Below, one piece after another: positions 17,880-26,023 of a stretch of 64,000 bases of DNA (position 1 is the stretch's first letter; each line of letters begins with the position of its first letter). The stretch comes from Caldifarciminota bacterium (lineage in GTDB: Bacteria; Hydrothermota; UBA3072), in assembly GCA_016930175.1 (NCBI GenBank), contig JAFGHJ010000013.1:62001-126000 (forward strand), given 5' to 3'. Both the position numbers and the translations under genes were made by a program. Below the pieces are notes generated by a model. It searched no databases and was not told where the DNA came from. It saw nothing but the letters and a program-made list of their open reading frames with translations.

Positions 17880-20675
17880 CTATTTTACCAGTACAACCTT
17901 ATTTATTTTGATGAATTTTTTCTTATTCTCTTCCATCCTGACGAAGTACACGCCTGCCGGTTTGCCGCTCATATCTATCTTCCCTGAATAGAAGCCTGCG
18001 GGCTTTTCTTCTGAAAGCTCTTTTATCTTCGTTCCTTTTATATCGTACACCTCAAGTTTGAGCTTAGCCTTTTCGGGAAGGGCGTATTTGATATCAAGCT
18101 GATTACCTACTGTTATTCCTTTAATATTGAAAGAATAAACCTCGGGCAGTTCGGGTGTAGGTATGGCTGTAACAGAGACGAAGGAAAATACAGCGTCGCT
18201 GGTGTCCGCCGGACTTCCGCTTGTATCGGATATTATCACAAGGCAGCTATCTGAAGTTGTATCGGGTATTGTCCAGAAATAGACCCCGGTATCGGGCATC
18301 TCAGCAATCACGTCTAACCAGCTCGAACCATTGTTTATAGAATACTCGATTTTGACCCTGCCGCTTGTACCAGTTGAAGTCCAGGTAATATAATAACTAT
18401 AACCTCTTCCCCAGTCTTCTCCGCCGTTTGGAGCCGTAACCGTTATATATGGGATAGGGGAGATTTTGAATATCGCATCACTGGTATCCGCCAGACTTCC
18501 GTTTGTATCGGCGATGCGCAAAAGGCAGCTATCTGAGGGTGTATCGGGTATTGTCCAGGGATAAACCCCTGTATCGGGTATCCCGGCAATCACGTCCGAC
18601 CAGCTCGAACCGCTGTCGGTCGAATATTGGATTAGGACACCTCCGCTTACGCCGTAAGAAATCCAGGTGACATTGTGAATACTATCTACCTCGAAGTCTT
18701 CTCCGCCGTTGGGAGAGGTAACTGTTATGTATGGAATGGGTGAAATCTTAAATATAGCATCACATGTATCCGATGGGCTTCCGATTGTATCGGTTATACG
18801 AAGAAGACAACTATCCGAAGGTGTGTCTGGTATCGTCCAGGGATAAACTCCTGTGTCGGGTATCCCGGCAATCACGTCCGACCAGCTTGAACCATTGTTG
18901 GTCGAATATTCGATTCTAACACCGCCGCTGGTACCGCCTGAAGTCCAGGTGACGTTGTGAACACTATCTACATGAAAATCTTCTCCGCCATTGGGGGATG
19001 TGACAGTTAAAGAAATGTCGGGCATTTCGACTTTTCCCCAACCGTATACATTATCTTTTCCTGATGCGCCCAGATCGACCGTGCAATTCGTATATAGATA
19101 ATCCCGGATTTCGCTGTTATTATATCCGGGAAATCGTGATTTAATTAAAGCACAGACTCCTGCTGTATGCGGGGATGATAAAGAAGTACCGGACCAGTAT
19201 CCGTAGGCGTAACTGTTGCAATTGTCGGGTGCCGCAACGTCTGGTTTTGTTCTTCCGTCTGTTGTCGGTCCCTGAGAACTGAAGGTTTCCTGAGGGCCGG
19301 AGGTATAATTGATTCTATTAATAGCTCCAACGGTTACAACATCCGTAATCGTCCCCGGATCAGTCAGACTGCTTGAATTTGTGTGATAGCCGAAGCTTCT
19401 ACTCAAATCGAATAATGTAAAATCCCAATCATCACTTGTAGAATACTCTTTTACTGCAACACCATACATCCCATTTGCATATGGGTTTGTGTAAACTATT
19501 GTTTCTTCCGGATATGAAGATCCGGTTTGTCTTTCTGTAGAACTGGCAACAATTGACCAATGTGGTGTTGGAATGGTGTCATATCTTGCCAGGTAAAGGT
19601 CGTAGTCCTGATTCGAATATATATAGTCATCCCAGTTCAGGGTAATTATAATGGCTTCCCCGGGGTCGTGAAGCCACACGTGAGTAGGATCGGGACCGAT
19701 TGGGTTTACATTACCTGATCCAAAAGCATGATAACCAGATCCGTCATCTGCGAATATCGATCTATAATGGTCTTCGGCTGAGTTACCTGCCGAATTTACC
19801 CACAGAATTCCATTGCTTAATGCGTTATTGACAATATTGCATATGAATCCTGTTCCGTCATAGTAACCTCCCGTGTTGAACCATCCCATTGAATGATTTA
19901 CGATGTCTACGCCATTGCTGATACAGGTATCTTTTGCGTTTTCAAAATCGGTTACATCTGCTATCTTGTATAAATAAAATTCTGCGTTAGGGACCAGATC
20001 AAAAATAGCTTCAGCTACTGCTGTCCCGTGAGGAGTTCCTGTTTGAAGCCCGGTTCCGGTAAAGTCATGACTTGTATAAGATGACGGTATATCACCTTCG
20101 GTTTGCGCGTTAATTAAAGACGTAAATCCACCGTCGATAACGGCTACTTTAACGCCTGAACCCGAATCACCTACTGAGTGCCAATGGTCGGCATTCATAA
20201 GGGCAACACCTTCACTGGTGACTGCATGCTCCTTTGGTCTCATCGGGGGTATGATTTCTGCAAAATCTTTAATAGAGGTTGCTACATTTTCAAGCTCGCT
20301 TATTGGTATTTCAACTCTCATGGAGTGGTTCGCTTTTGCTTGAATTCTCGAACCGAAAGCTCTTAAATTATTTCCATCGATGTTTGCCGTTGTAATACCG
20401 GGTTTCGTTAGAACAGTTACGACTACTCTGTCTTCAACAAGTTGCAGGTCGGATTGTCTGGCAAATTGTCTATATTCTTTTTTTTCGGCATAAAGTTTGT
20501 AAAGTCTGTCTAAACTCGAGGAAAGATTTTTTATTTGTTTGGACTTATGGTCCATTTTGGTGGGTGGCTCGACTCGCAAATCATTGATTTTAATTGTTTT
20601 AAAATCTCCGGCAAAAACCGGATGGATATATATAACCGTGGTAAAAAGTATTAATATAAATATACTTTTGTTCAG
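17880..20675 (-). CDS. Secreted subtilisin-like protease with T9SS-type tail; CTG start
   Basis: 931 aa if started at CTG 20675. That codon lies 5 nt after AAGGAG (20681-20686), an in-frame TAA is four codons upstream, and it opens a perfect signal peptide (LNKSIFILILFTTVIYIHPVFA). The first conventional start, TTG 20579, would delete the signal. A propeptide-like region is followed by an S8 catalytic domain with Asp (VAVIDGGF), His (GTPHGTAVAEAI), the Asn oxyanion residue (WVNSAGNSA) and Ser (GTSLSSPHTAGV). Then come three 94-aa Ig-like repeats (PNGGEDF...VTW...IEYSTNNGSSW...DTGVYPWTIPDT) encoded with a 282-bp period, and a C-terminal sorting domain (LKLEVYDIKGTKIKEL...GVYFVRM). Likely an extracellular or surface protease. 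Confidence 0.9.
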   Translation of the reverse strand: MNKSIFILILFTTVIYIHPVFAGDFKTIKINDLRVEPPTKMDHKSKQIKNLSSSLDRLYKLYAEKKEYRQFARQSDLQLVEDRVVVTVLTKPGITTANIDGNNLRAFGSRIQAKANHSMRVEIPISELENVATSIKDFAEIIPPMRPKEHAVTSEGVALMNADHWHSVGDSGSGVKVAVIDGGFTSLINAQTEGDIPSSYTSHDFTGTGLQTGTPHGTAVAEAIFDLVPNAEFYLYKIADVTDFENAKDTCISNGVDIVNHSMGWFNTGGYYDGTGFICNIVNNALSNGILWVNSAGNSAEDHYRSIFADDGSGYHAFGSGNVNPIGPDPTHVWLHDPGEAIIITLNWDDYIYSNQDYDLYLARYDTIPTPHWSIVASSTERQTGSSYPEETIVYTNPYANGMYGVAVKEYSTSDDWDFTLFDLSRSFGYHTNSSSLTDPGTITDVVTVGAINRINYTSGPQETFSSQGPTTDGRTKPDVAAPDNCNSYAYGYWSGTSLSSPHTAGVCALIKSRFPGYNNSEIRDYLYTNCTVDLGASGKDNVYGWGKVEMPDISLTVTSPNGGEDFHVDSVHNVTWTSGGTSGGVRIEYSTNNGSSWSDVIAGIPDTGVYPWTIPDTPSDSCLLRITDTIGSPSDTCDAIFKISPIPYITVTSPNGGEDFEVDSIHNVTWISYGVSGGVLIQYSTDSGSSWSDVIAGIPDTGVYPWTIPDTPSDSCLLRIADTNGSLADTSDAIFKISPIPYITVTAPNGGEDWGRGYSYYITWTSTGTSGRVKIEYSINNGSSWLDVIAEMPDTGVYFWTIPDTTSDSCLVIISDTSGSPADTSDAVFSFVSVTAIPTPELPEVYSFNIKGITVGNQLDIKYALPEKAKLKLEVYDIKGTKIKELSEEKPAGFYSGKIDMSGKPAGVYFVRMEENKKKFIKINKVVLVK
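18190..19010 (-). repeat. Three tandem 282-bp repeats inside the subtilase gene
   Basis: Related text recurs at 18241, 18523 and 18805 (AGGCAGCTAT, AGGCAGCTAT, AGACAACTAT), an exact 282-bp period encoding the 94-aa Ig-like repeats. The first two units are closest to each other. Confidence 0.8.
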
Positions 20676-20680
20676 CTTTT

Positions 20681-20686
20681 CTCCTT
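20681..20686 (-). promoter_or_regulatory. Shine-Dalgarno that fixes the CTG start of the subtilase
   Basis: AAGGAG on the minus strand, 5 nt ahead of CTG 20673-20675. The local arrangement (AAGGAGAAAAGCTG) is nearly the same as the one before the TTG start of rplY (AGGAGGAAAAGTTG). Confidence 0.7.
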
Positions 20687-20756
20687 ATCTAATAGCAAAT
20701 AGTAATTAGATTTTTTTAATAAGCAAAAATGGATAATCCTTTCCAAATGCGTAGTA

Positions 20757-20784
20757 ATAGTAAGATTTTTTTTTATTTTGTCAA
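20757..20784 (-). promoter_or_regulatory. Promoter of the subtilase gene
   Basis: Minus-strand TTGACA (20779-20784), 16-bp spacer, TACTAT (20757-20762). The -35 is perfect, the -10 weak. Confidence 0.45.
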
Positions 20785-20879
20785 TCATTTTTTATTATGT
20801 AATGTAATCCGAGCAAATAATTAACTACTGAATAAATTATTAGTTCATTTGTACTATTCGTTATAAAAAATAGCAATTG

Positions 20880-21075
20880 GCTTTTAGCCTTTAGCTTTTA
20901 GCATAAAAACAAAAGACATTTCGTGCGTTTCGTGGTTAAATAAATTGTTTTCTTTGTGTCTTTGTGATCTTTGTGTGAGATTAATTTGCGGATGTGGGTT
21001 GGGTTTTAAACCGCAAAAAATCTCTTTGGTCTCCGTGTGTTCTTTTTTTTCTCTGCGTCCTCTGTGGTTAAATAG
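20880..21075. repeat. Dispersed repeats between subtilase and queD
   Basis: Both repeat families occur here: GGCTTTTAGCCTTTAGCTTTTAGC (20879 onward) and long G/T-rich text (CTTTGTGTCTTTGTGATCTTTGTGTGAG at 20951, CTCTGCGTCCTCTGTGGTTAA at 21051). The 450-bp gap otherwise holds only the two flanking promoters. Confidence 0.75.
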
Positions 21076-21080
21076 GGTGC

Positions 21081-21109
21081 TTGACAAACCTACGGGCGGT
21101 TTTTATACT
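21081..21109 (+). promoter_or_regulatory. Promoter of the queDEC operon
   Basis: TTGACA (21081-21086), 17-bp spacer, TATACT (21104-21109). Transcription should begin near 21116, only about 10 nt before the queD ATG, so there is no room for a preQ1 riboswitch. Confidence 0.75.
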
Positions 21110-21125
21110 AATTTGAGGTTTGAAA

Positions 21126-21512
21126 ATGGGTAAAGAAAAACCAGTGTATAAAACATTTGTGGAGACGAGTTTCTCGGCTGCGCATCAGTTAAAAGGTTAT
21201 AAGGGCGCGTGCGGAGAGCTGCATGGTCACACCTGGACCGTACTGGCTGAAGTGGAAACGGGTAAACTTGATAAATTGGGTATGACTATCGATTTTAAGG
21301 ACTTAAAGAGAAAATTAGATTCTGTTGTACGCGAATTTGATCACCGCTGTATTAATCAGAGGAAACCTTTTATCAAGGAAAATCCTACCGCTGAAAATCT
21401 TGCCAGGTATATTTACCTGAAAATGGGACAAATTTTATCTGACGATATTAAGATTATTGAAGTGACGGTTTTAGAATCTCCGAATTACGGAGTTAAGTAT
21501 TCGGAGAGATGA
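21126..21512 (+). CDS. queD: 6-carboxytetrahydropterin synthase
   Basis: 128 aa from ATG 21126, preceded by GAGG (21115-21118). It converts dihydroneopterin triphosphate to 6-carboxy-5,6,7,8-tetrahydropterin, the second step to 7-deazaguanines. The zinc-binding His of SAAHQL and of ELHGHTW, and the catalytic Cys of KGACGELHGH, are present, as are DFKDLKRKLDSVVREFDHRCIN and the C-terminal E in VTVLESPNYGVKY. First gene of queD-queE-queC; the next gene starts 1 nt after its stop. Confidence 0.95.
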   Translation: MGKEKPVYKTFVETSFSAAHQLKGYKGACGELHGHTWTVLAEVETGKLDKLGMTIDFKDLKRKLDSVVREFDHRCINQRKPFIKENPTAENLARYIYLKMGQILSDDIKIIEVTVLESPNYGVKYSER

Positions 21513-21513
21513 T

Positions 21514-22152
21514 TTGCTTAAGGTTAACGAAATCTTTTATTCTATTCAGGGTGAATCTTCTTTTTCGGGAATCCCTTTTGTGTTTGTAAGACTGACCGGC
21601 TGCAATCTCAGATGCTCTTATTGTGATACAAAATATGCCTACGAAGAAGGAGAAGAGCTCACGGTCGAGCAGATTCTAAAAAAAATCAAGAAATATAAAT
21701 GCCGTTATGTTGAAATTACCGGGGGAGAACCTCTGCTTCAGGAGGAAACTCCATTTCTGGTGGATTCTCTGGTCGATAAAGGTTTTAACGTTCTTGTTGA
21801 AACAAACGGAACTAAAGATATAAGTGTTATATCCGATAAGGCTGCAATAATTATGGACATAAAGTGTCCTTCGAGCGGAGAAGTGGATAAAGTCGATTGG
21901 GAAAATATAAAAAGGCTCGATAAAAAAGACGAAGTTAAGTTTGTAATCGCTGAAAAATCAGATTACGTTTGGGCAAAGAAAATAATAGCCGAGAGGGACC
22001 TGACTTATAAAGCTAAGGTTCTATTGTCTCCCGTTCAAGAAAAATTGAGACCGTATTTACTTGCCGAATGGATTTTGAAAGATAATCTAAAGGTCCGTTT
22101 TCAGCTTCAATTACATAAAATTTTGTGGCCTGAAGAGAAAAGGGGGAGGTAA
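21514..22152 (+). CDS. queE: 7-carboxy-7-deazaguanine synthase (radical SAM)
   Basis: 212 aa from TTG 21514, with GGAGA just upstream. QueE rearranges 6-carboxytetrahydropterin to 7-carboxy-7-deazaguanine using SAM and a 4Fe-4S cluster. The cluster motif is CNLRCSYCD (CX3CX2C), preceded by the family signature [20 protein letters not shown] and followed by [10 protein letters not shown]. Cytoplasmic, mid-operon, 1 nt from each neighbour. Confidence 0.95.
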   Translation: MLKVNEIFYSIQGESSFSGIPFVFVRLTGCNLRCSYCDTKYAYEEGEELTVEQILKKIKKYKCRYVEITGGEPLLQEETPFLVDSLVDKGFNVLVETNGTKDISVISDKAAIIMDIKCPSSGEVDKVDWENIKRLDKKDEVKFVIAEKSDYVWAKKIIAERDLTYKAKVLLSPVQEKLRPYLLAEWILKDNLKVRFQLQLHKILWPEEKRGR

Positions 22153-22153
22153 G

Positions 22154-22846
22154 TTGGAAAAAAAAGCGATTGTTTTGTTGAGCGGCGGTATAGATTCCGC
22201 GACCACGCTCGCGATTGCAAAAGATTCAGGATATGAAGTATACGCGATCAGTTTTCGTTATGGTCAGCGACATCATTTTGAGATTGAGGCAGCAAAGAAA
22301 ATTGCCATTGCTATGGGTGTAAACAGGCACTTGATTATGGATATCGACTTAGCTTCTTTTGGCGGTTCTGCATTGACTGATGATATACCGGTTCCGAAGA
22401 GAGGAGAAGTCGAAGATATAGGAAAAGAAATCCCCGTTACTTACGTTCCGGCTCGAAATATAATTCTTTTAAGTCTTGCTATCGGTTGGGCTGAAGTTAT
22501 GGGTGTGTCCGATATATTTATTGGAGTTAATGTGATCGATTATTCCGGCTATCCCGATTGCAGGTCCGAATTTATTGAGGCTTTTGAAAAAGCAGCAAAT
22601 CTTGGAACAAAAAATGGGGTAGAGGGTAAGAGAATCAACATTCATACTCCCCTTATAACACTTTCAAAAGCCGAAATAATAAAGAAAGGTGTGATATTTG
22701 GGGTCGACTATAGCTTAACCCATAGTTGCTATGATCCCGACGAGAAGGGACGAGCCTGCGGCAAGTGTGATAGCTGTTTGTTGCGAAAAAAAGGATTTGC
22801 GGAAGCAGGTATCGAGGATCCGACTGTTTATACTTATATTGAGTAG
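22154..22846 (+). CDS. queC: 7-cyano-7-deazaguanine synthase
   Basis: 230 aa from TTG 22154, behind a very strong GGGGGAGG (22142-22149). QueC turns 7-carboxy-7-deazaguanine into preQ0 with ATP and ammonia. It has the PP-loop [11 protein letters not shown], the SFRYGQRH and [10 protein letters not shown] blocks and the zinc site C-x8-C-x2-C-x2-C ([17 protein letters not shown]). preQ0 can feed queuosine in tRNA or 7-deazaguanine DNA modification. The reductase QueF and the transglycosylase are not in this window, so the end product cannot be decided here. Confidence 0.95.
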   Translation: MEKKAIVLLSGGIDSATTLAIAKDSGYEVYAISFRYGQRHHFEIEAAKKIAIAMGVNRHLIMDIDLASFGGSALTDDIPVPKRGEVEDIGKEIPVTYVPARNIILLSLAIGWAEVMGVSDIFIGVNVIDYSGYPDCRSEFIEAFEKAANLGTKNGVEGKRINIHTPLITLSKAEIIKKGVIFGVDYSLTHSCYDPDEKGRACGKCDSCLLRKKGFAEAGIEDPTVYTYIE

Positions 22847-22849
22847 TTA

Positions 22850-23060
22850 GCAGAAAGCAGTTACACTAAGCTTTTAGCTCTTAGCCTTTGGCTGTTAGCT
22901 AAAAAAAACAACAAAAATCCTTTGTGTGCTTCGTGCGTATTTTTTTCTCTGTGTGCTCTGTGGCTAGTTTGAAGTTAGGAGGTTAGAGAGTTAAAAAAAA
23001 TATAATCATTAAAATCTGCGTTTATCTGCGTCCTATTATCTCTGTGTTCTCTGTGTCTCT
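22850..23060. repeat. Dispersed repeats between queC and the DUF167 gene
   Basis: AGCTTTTAGCTCTTAGCCTTTGGCTGTTAGC (22869 onward), then G/T-rich units (CTTTGTGTGCTTCGTGCGTA at 22920, CTCTGTGTGCTCTGTGGCTAG at 22950, CTCTGTGTTCTCTGTGTCTCTG at 23040). The last runs into the 3' end of the DUF167 gene. Confidence 0.8.
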
Positions 23061-23314
23061 GTGGCTAATTCTTCCAGTTTTGCAATAAATTCCTTTTCCT
23101 CAATATCAAATTCTATCGTTTTGTTTTCGGATGTTAGCCCCGAAACAATCCTTACCGGAACGCCGGTATTTTTCTTTAGGTATTTCTGCAGTTCTTTATT
23201 GGCTTTCCCTTTCTCAGGGGCGCTTTTTATCCAGATTTTATAAGTACCGTCTTCCATTTTAACGATTCTGTTTTTATTTGAAGACGGCTTTACTTTTATT
23301 CTTAATTGTGACAT
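23036..23314 (-). CDS. DUF167 (YggU) family protein with repeat-derived C-terminus
   Basis: 92 aa. The core (LRIKVKPSSNKNRIVKMEDGTYKIWIKSAPEKGKANKELQKYLKK, then RIVSGLTSENKTIEFD) is the full DUF167/YggU domain, a small alpha-beta fold of unknown function often near proline or envelope genes. The last residues (ELATETQRTQR) are read from the dispersed G/T-rich repeat on the plus strand and have nothing to do with the domain, so the original stop has been lost or replaced. Alone on its strand, about 190 bp after the Asp-box gene. Confidence 0.85.
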   Translation of the reverse strand: MSQLRIKVKPSSNKNRIVKMEDGTYKIWIKSAPEKGKANKELQKYLKKNTGVPVRIVSGLTSENKTIEFDIEEKEFIAKLEELATETQRTQR

Positions 23315-23349
23315 AAAAGAAATATATTGAAAGTGCGAGATTGCACAAG

Positions 23350-23475
23350 ATTCTTTTTAAACCACGAAACACACAAAATACACTAAACCCCACCACTTTC
23401 TTAAATCTATGTTAAATAAACACACGAAAAAAATTTCTCTCACAGAGCCACAGAGGACACAGGGGTTTTATTTAT
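23350..23475. repeat. A/C-rich dispersed repeats
   Basis: AAACCACGAAACACACAAAATACACT (23359 onward), AATAAACACACGAAAAAAAT (23415) and CACAGAGCCACAGAGGACACAGG (23443). Same family as elsewhere, here A/C-rich on the plus strand. Confidence 0.8.
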
Positions 23476-23501
23476 CTTTTACTGAAATTCCTAAATCAGG
23501 G

Positions 23502-25889
23502 TTATTTTATAAAAGTAACTTTGCTTCTATCTCTTTTCCCTTCAAGTTCTAAACGGTAGAAGTATATGCCAGTAGCTATTTTTTCGCTATTCCAGATTAC
23601 CTCGTTTTTGCCTGCGGGTCTTTGTTCGTTTAGAATCTCTGTTACTTCTCTACCCATAACATCGTATAGTTTTAGAGATACTATGCCGGCTTTTGGTAGA
23701 TTAAATTGGATGAGATTGGATGCTCCGGAGATTTCAAGAGAACATTCTCGGAAAAATGCGGGTTTGTTTTCTATCTTCTGTTCGTCTATCCCTGAAAGTT
23801 CAGGATGGATATAGTAGAGACCTGAACCGTAAGTTCCGGCGATGAGTAAGGCACTGTCATTTTGGGAGATATCCAGAGAGTAGAGAACAGGGTAGAAAAT
23901 GCCATCACTGTAGTCGTGCCATGTTTCACCGCCGTCTGTTGACCGTAAGACACCGTAACCCTCTGTCGCGGCGTATACGAACTGGGGATCTCGGGGGTCG
24001 TATTCAATGTCGTAAACAAAAGCAATCAGGGAATCTTTTTTGACCCAGCTTTCTCCTCCGTTTATGGATTTATATATGCTTCCATTAGCATATCCGATAT
24101 ATCCTGTTCCGACTAAAATTTCGTTACTGTTGTTAGGATTAACCGTAATGCAGTTAACATAATCTTCGTTAGTTAGTCCTTTACCAGTCCATTCATCTCC
24201 GCCGTTTAATGATTTTACGATACCCTCTTGTTCGGTGCCCGCCCAGACGACAGATGTGTCATTGGGGTCAATGGCTATCGATATAATAGGCATAAACATC
24301 CCAGCCATCAACTCGGGTAGTCCATTGTTTTTCTGTTCCCAGGTTGTTCCGCCATTTGTGGTTTTATATATTCCGTGGAGAGAACTTCCTACGTATATTG
24401 TATTCGTCAAAAGAGGATTTATCGCTATGCATTGCGGATGTTCAACCTCGCTTATTATATCGAAATTATCACCATAATCTGGGGATTTATATAAACCGGT
24501 TAAAGATGCTAAATAGACGTTAGCAGAGTTTGCGGGATCTATTTTGATGTCAGTAAATTCGTCGGCATTAAGATATTCGTGATACCAATTTGTACCGCCA
24601 TCCTCTGTACGGTAAAAATGTCCGTTTCCTTCCCCCGCATAAATTCTATTAATATTTTGAGGGTCTATTGCGACACTGCTAATTACCGCTGCCGTAATTC
24701 CCTCTGAGTTTTCATTCCAGTTTTCTCCCTGATCGGTTGATTTAAATACACCTCCGTCGAAATCAGACAGTATATCGGTTGCGGCGAAGAGAGTATCGGG
24801 AGTTAAAGAATTGAAAGCAATGTCGGGAACATTGCTGCAGTCAGTGTTCCCTCCCCATCCCAAATAATTCTCCCAATTTTCTCCGCTGTCTATACTCTTT
24901 GAAAAGCGATTACCTGAACTGTATATTATGGATGTGTCAGTAGGGTAGAAGTAAAGATAAGCGCATTCAATCGATTTATTGATAAAATCGCCGCATTTTA
25001 ACTGCCAGTAGGAACCATTATAGATATAATAACGACCTTGGATTATAGCGCAAACCCTGCCGCTGTTATTTGGGTGGGCGGCTAAACCGTTAACTGTTTG
25101 ATAATAATCTCCCGATAATACCGGTAGACTATCGTTAATCGCACTCCATGATTTGCCCGTATCGTTTGACATAAAGGCTCCGTCAAAATTTGTGCCTGCG
25201 TAAAGTATGCTTGAGTTATCGGGATCGATTGCTAAAGAAATAATCGCGTTTTTGTAACTTTCGGAGTGCGGAGTCAATCCATCATCACTTAATTCCCAGT
25301 TTGTACCGCCATCTTTTGATTTGTAGATGTTGCCAATCGTAAGGCCGATTCCTCCTCCCAGTCCTGCGTAAAGAATATCGGGATTTTGTTGGTCGACAAT
25401 CACGTTAAATATCAACAGCCCCTCGTAAAGTCCGTTACTAGATTTGAACCAGGTTGCTCCACTATCATTAGATTTCCATATTCCGTCATAATCGGTACCC
25501 GCATATAAAATGCCTGAATTAGCGGGATTAATCGCAAGACTTCTTATAGGATAAAAAGTAAGCCCGTTGCGTGCAGGTAACCATGAGTTACCTCCATTTC
25601 TTGTTTTAAAAACTCCCGCGTCACGCGTACCAACATATACGATCTTGGGATTGTTCGGGTCGATTGCAATGGAAGTCATCTCACCGCCGTATAGGGGATA
25701 GGAGTCCCAAATTGTACCTCTAATCGAGCTAGAAACGTCGTTCTTTTTTAAAGTTAGATTATTAGATTCTTTGTCGAGAAGAATCGATGATTTGTTGGGT
25801 CCATACTTTTCCGTTGCAGAGTTGCCCGAAGCTAAAAGGGTCGTAGTGTTTAATAAAATTAATACAAAAACAATTAGGGTATTTCTCAT
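23502..25889 (-). CDS. Secreted Asp-box (VPS10/BNR-like) propeller protein with T9SS tail
   Basis: 795 aa. Signal peptide at 1-21 (MRNTLIVFVLILLNTTTLLASG). Residues about 55-700 hold at least 12 Asp-box motifs of the S-x-D-x-G-x-T-W type (SNDSGATW, SKDGGTNW, STDQGENW, TEDGGTNW, TTNGGTTW, SINGGESW, STDGGETW), often paired with IDPxNPxxxYxGT, which gives a sortilin/sialidase-like beta-propeller, probably a double one. The final 75 residues (LKLYDVMGREVTEIL...GIYFYRLELEGKR) are a T9SS type A sorting domain. No sialidase catalytic residues can be assigned, so it is best called a surface or secreted protein of unknown ligand. Divergent from the Fur-family gene. Confidence 0.9.
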   Translation of the reverse strand: MRNTLIVFVLILLNTTTLLASGNSATEKYGPNKSSILLDKESNNLTLKKNDVSSSIRGTIWDSYPLYGGEMTSIAIDPNNPKIVYVGTRDAGVFKTRNGGNSWLPARNGLTFYPIRSLAINPANSGILYAGTDYDGIWKSNDSGATWFKSSNGLYEGLLIFNVIVDQQNPDILYAGLGGGIGLTIGNIYKSKDGGTNWELSDDGLTPHSESYKNAIISLAIDPDNSSILYAGTNFDGAFMSNDTGKSWSAINDSLPVLSGDYYQTVNGLAAHPNNSGRVCAIIQGRYYIYNGSYWQLKCGDFINKSIECAYLYFYPTDTSIIYSSGNRFSKSIDSGENWENYLGWGGNTDCSNVPDIAFNSLTPDTLFAATDILSDFDGGVFKSTDQGENWNENSEGITAAVISSVAIDPQNINRIYAGEGNGHFYRTEDGGTNWYHEYLNADEFTDIKIDPANSANVYLASLTGLYKSPDYGDNFDIISEVEHPQCIAINPLLTNTIYVGSSLHGIYKTTNGGTTWEQKNNGLPELMAGMFMPIISIAIDPNDTSVVWAGTEQEGIVKSLNGGDEWTGKGLTNEDYVNCITVNPNNSNEILVGTGYIGYANGSIYKSINGGESWVKKDSLIAFVYDIEYDPRDPQFVYAATEGYGVLRSTDGGETWHDYSDGIFYPVLYSLDISQNDSALLIAGTYGSGLYYIHPELSGIDEQKIENKPAFFRECSLEISGASNLIQFNLPKAGIVSLKLYDVMGREVTEILNEQRPAGKNEVIWNSEKIATGIYFYRLELEGKRDRSKVTFIK

Positions 25890-25919
25890 TTTTTTCTCCT
25901 TATTTGTTTGTTGGATACG

Positions 25920-25947
25920 ATAATAATATTGTTCTTTTACTTGTCAA
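25920..25947 (-). promoter_or_regulatory. Promoter of the Asp-box protein gene
   Basis: Minus-strand TTGACA (25942-25947), 16-bp spacer, TATTAT (25920-25925); the -35 lies only 25 bp from the -35 of the divergent fur-like promoter. Confidence 0.65.
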
Positions 25948-25971
25948 GTATTCTTATCTAAAATTCACCCC

Positions 25972-25999
25972 TTGACAAAACAAAATTTTTTTGTATAAT
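25972..25999 (+). promoter_or_regulatory. Promoter of the Fur-family gene
   Basis: TTGACA (25972-25977), 16-bp spacer, perfect TATAAT (25994-25999). Confidence 0.8.
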
Positions 26000-26016
26000 T
26001 GAGAATGAGATTCAAT
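25998..26016 (+). promoter_or_regulatory. Candidate Fur/PerR-type operator
   Basis: ATTGAGAATGAGATTCAAT overlaps the end of the -10 and the expected start of transcription. It has 5-bp outer arms (ATTGA/TCAAT) and a centre of the GAAT-x-AGATTC kind, resembling the 7-1-7 box of Fur-family proteins. Position fits autorepression of the gene downstream. Confidence 0.5.
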
Positions 26017-26023
26017 TGCAATT

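Noticed and set aside
17729-17911. 60-codon frame overlapping the end of the small membrane protein and the subtilase tail
   Set aside because: Overlaps two better genes and is Lys/Asn-rich as expected of AT-rich noise.
20675-21126. preQ1 riboswitch ahead of queD
   Set aside because: The promoter places the start of transcription about 10 nt before the ATG, leaving no room for an aptamer.
20870-23480. Possible CRISPR array in the repeat-rich gaps
   Set aside because: Units differ in length and spacing, there are no unique spacers of constant size and no cas genes.
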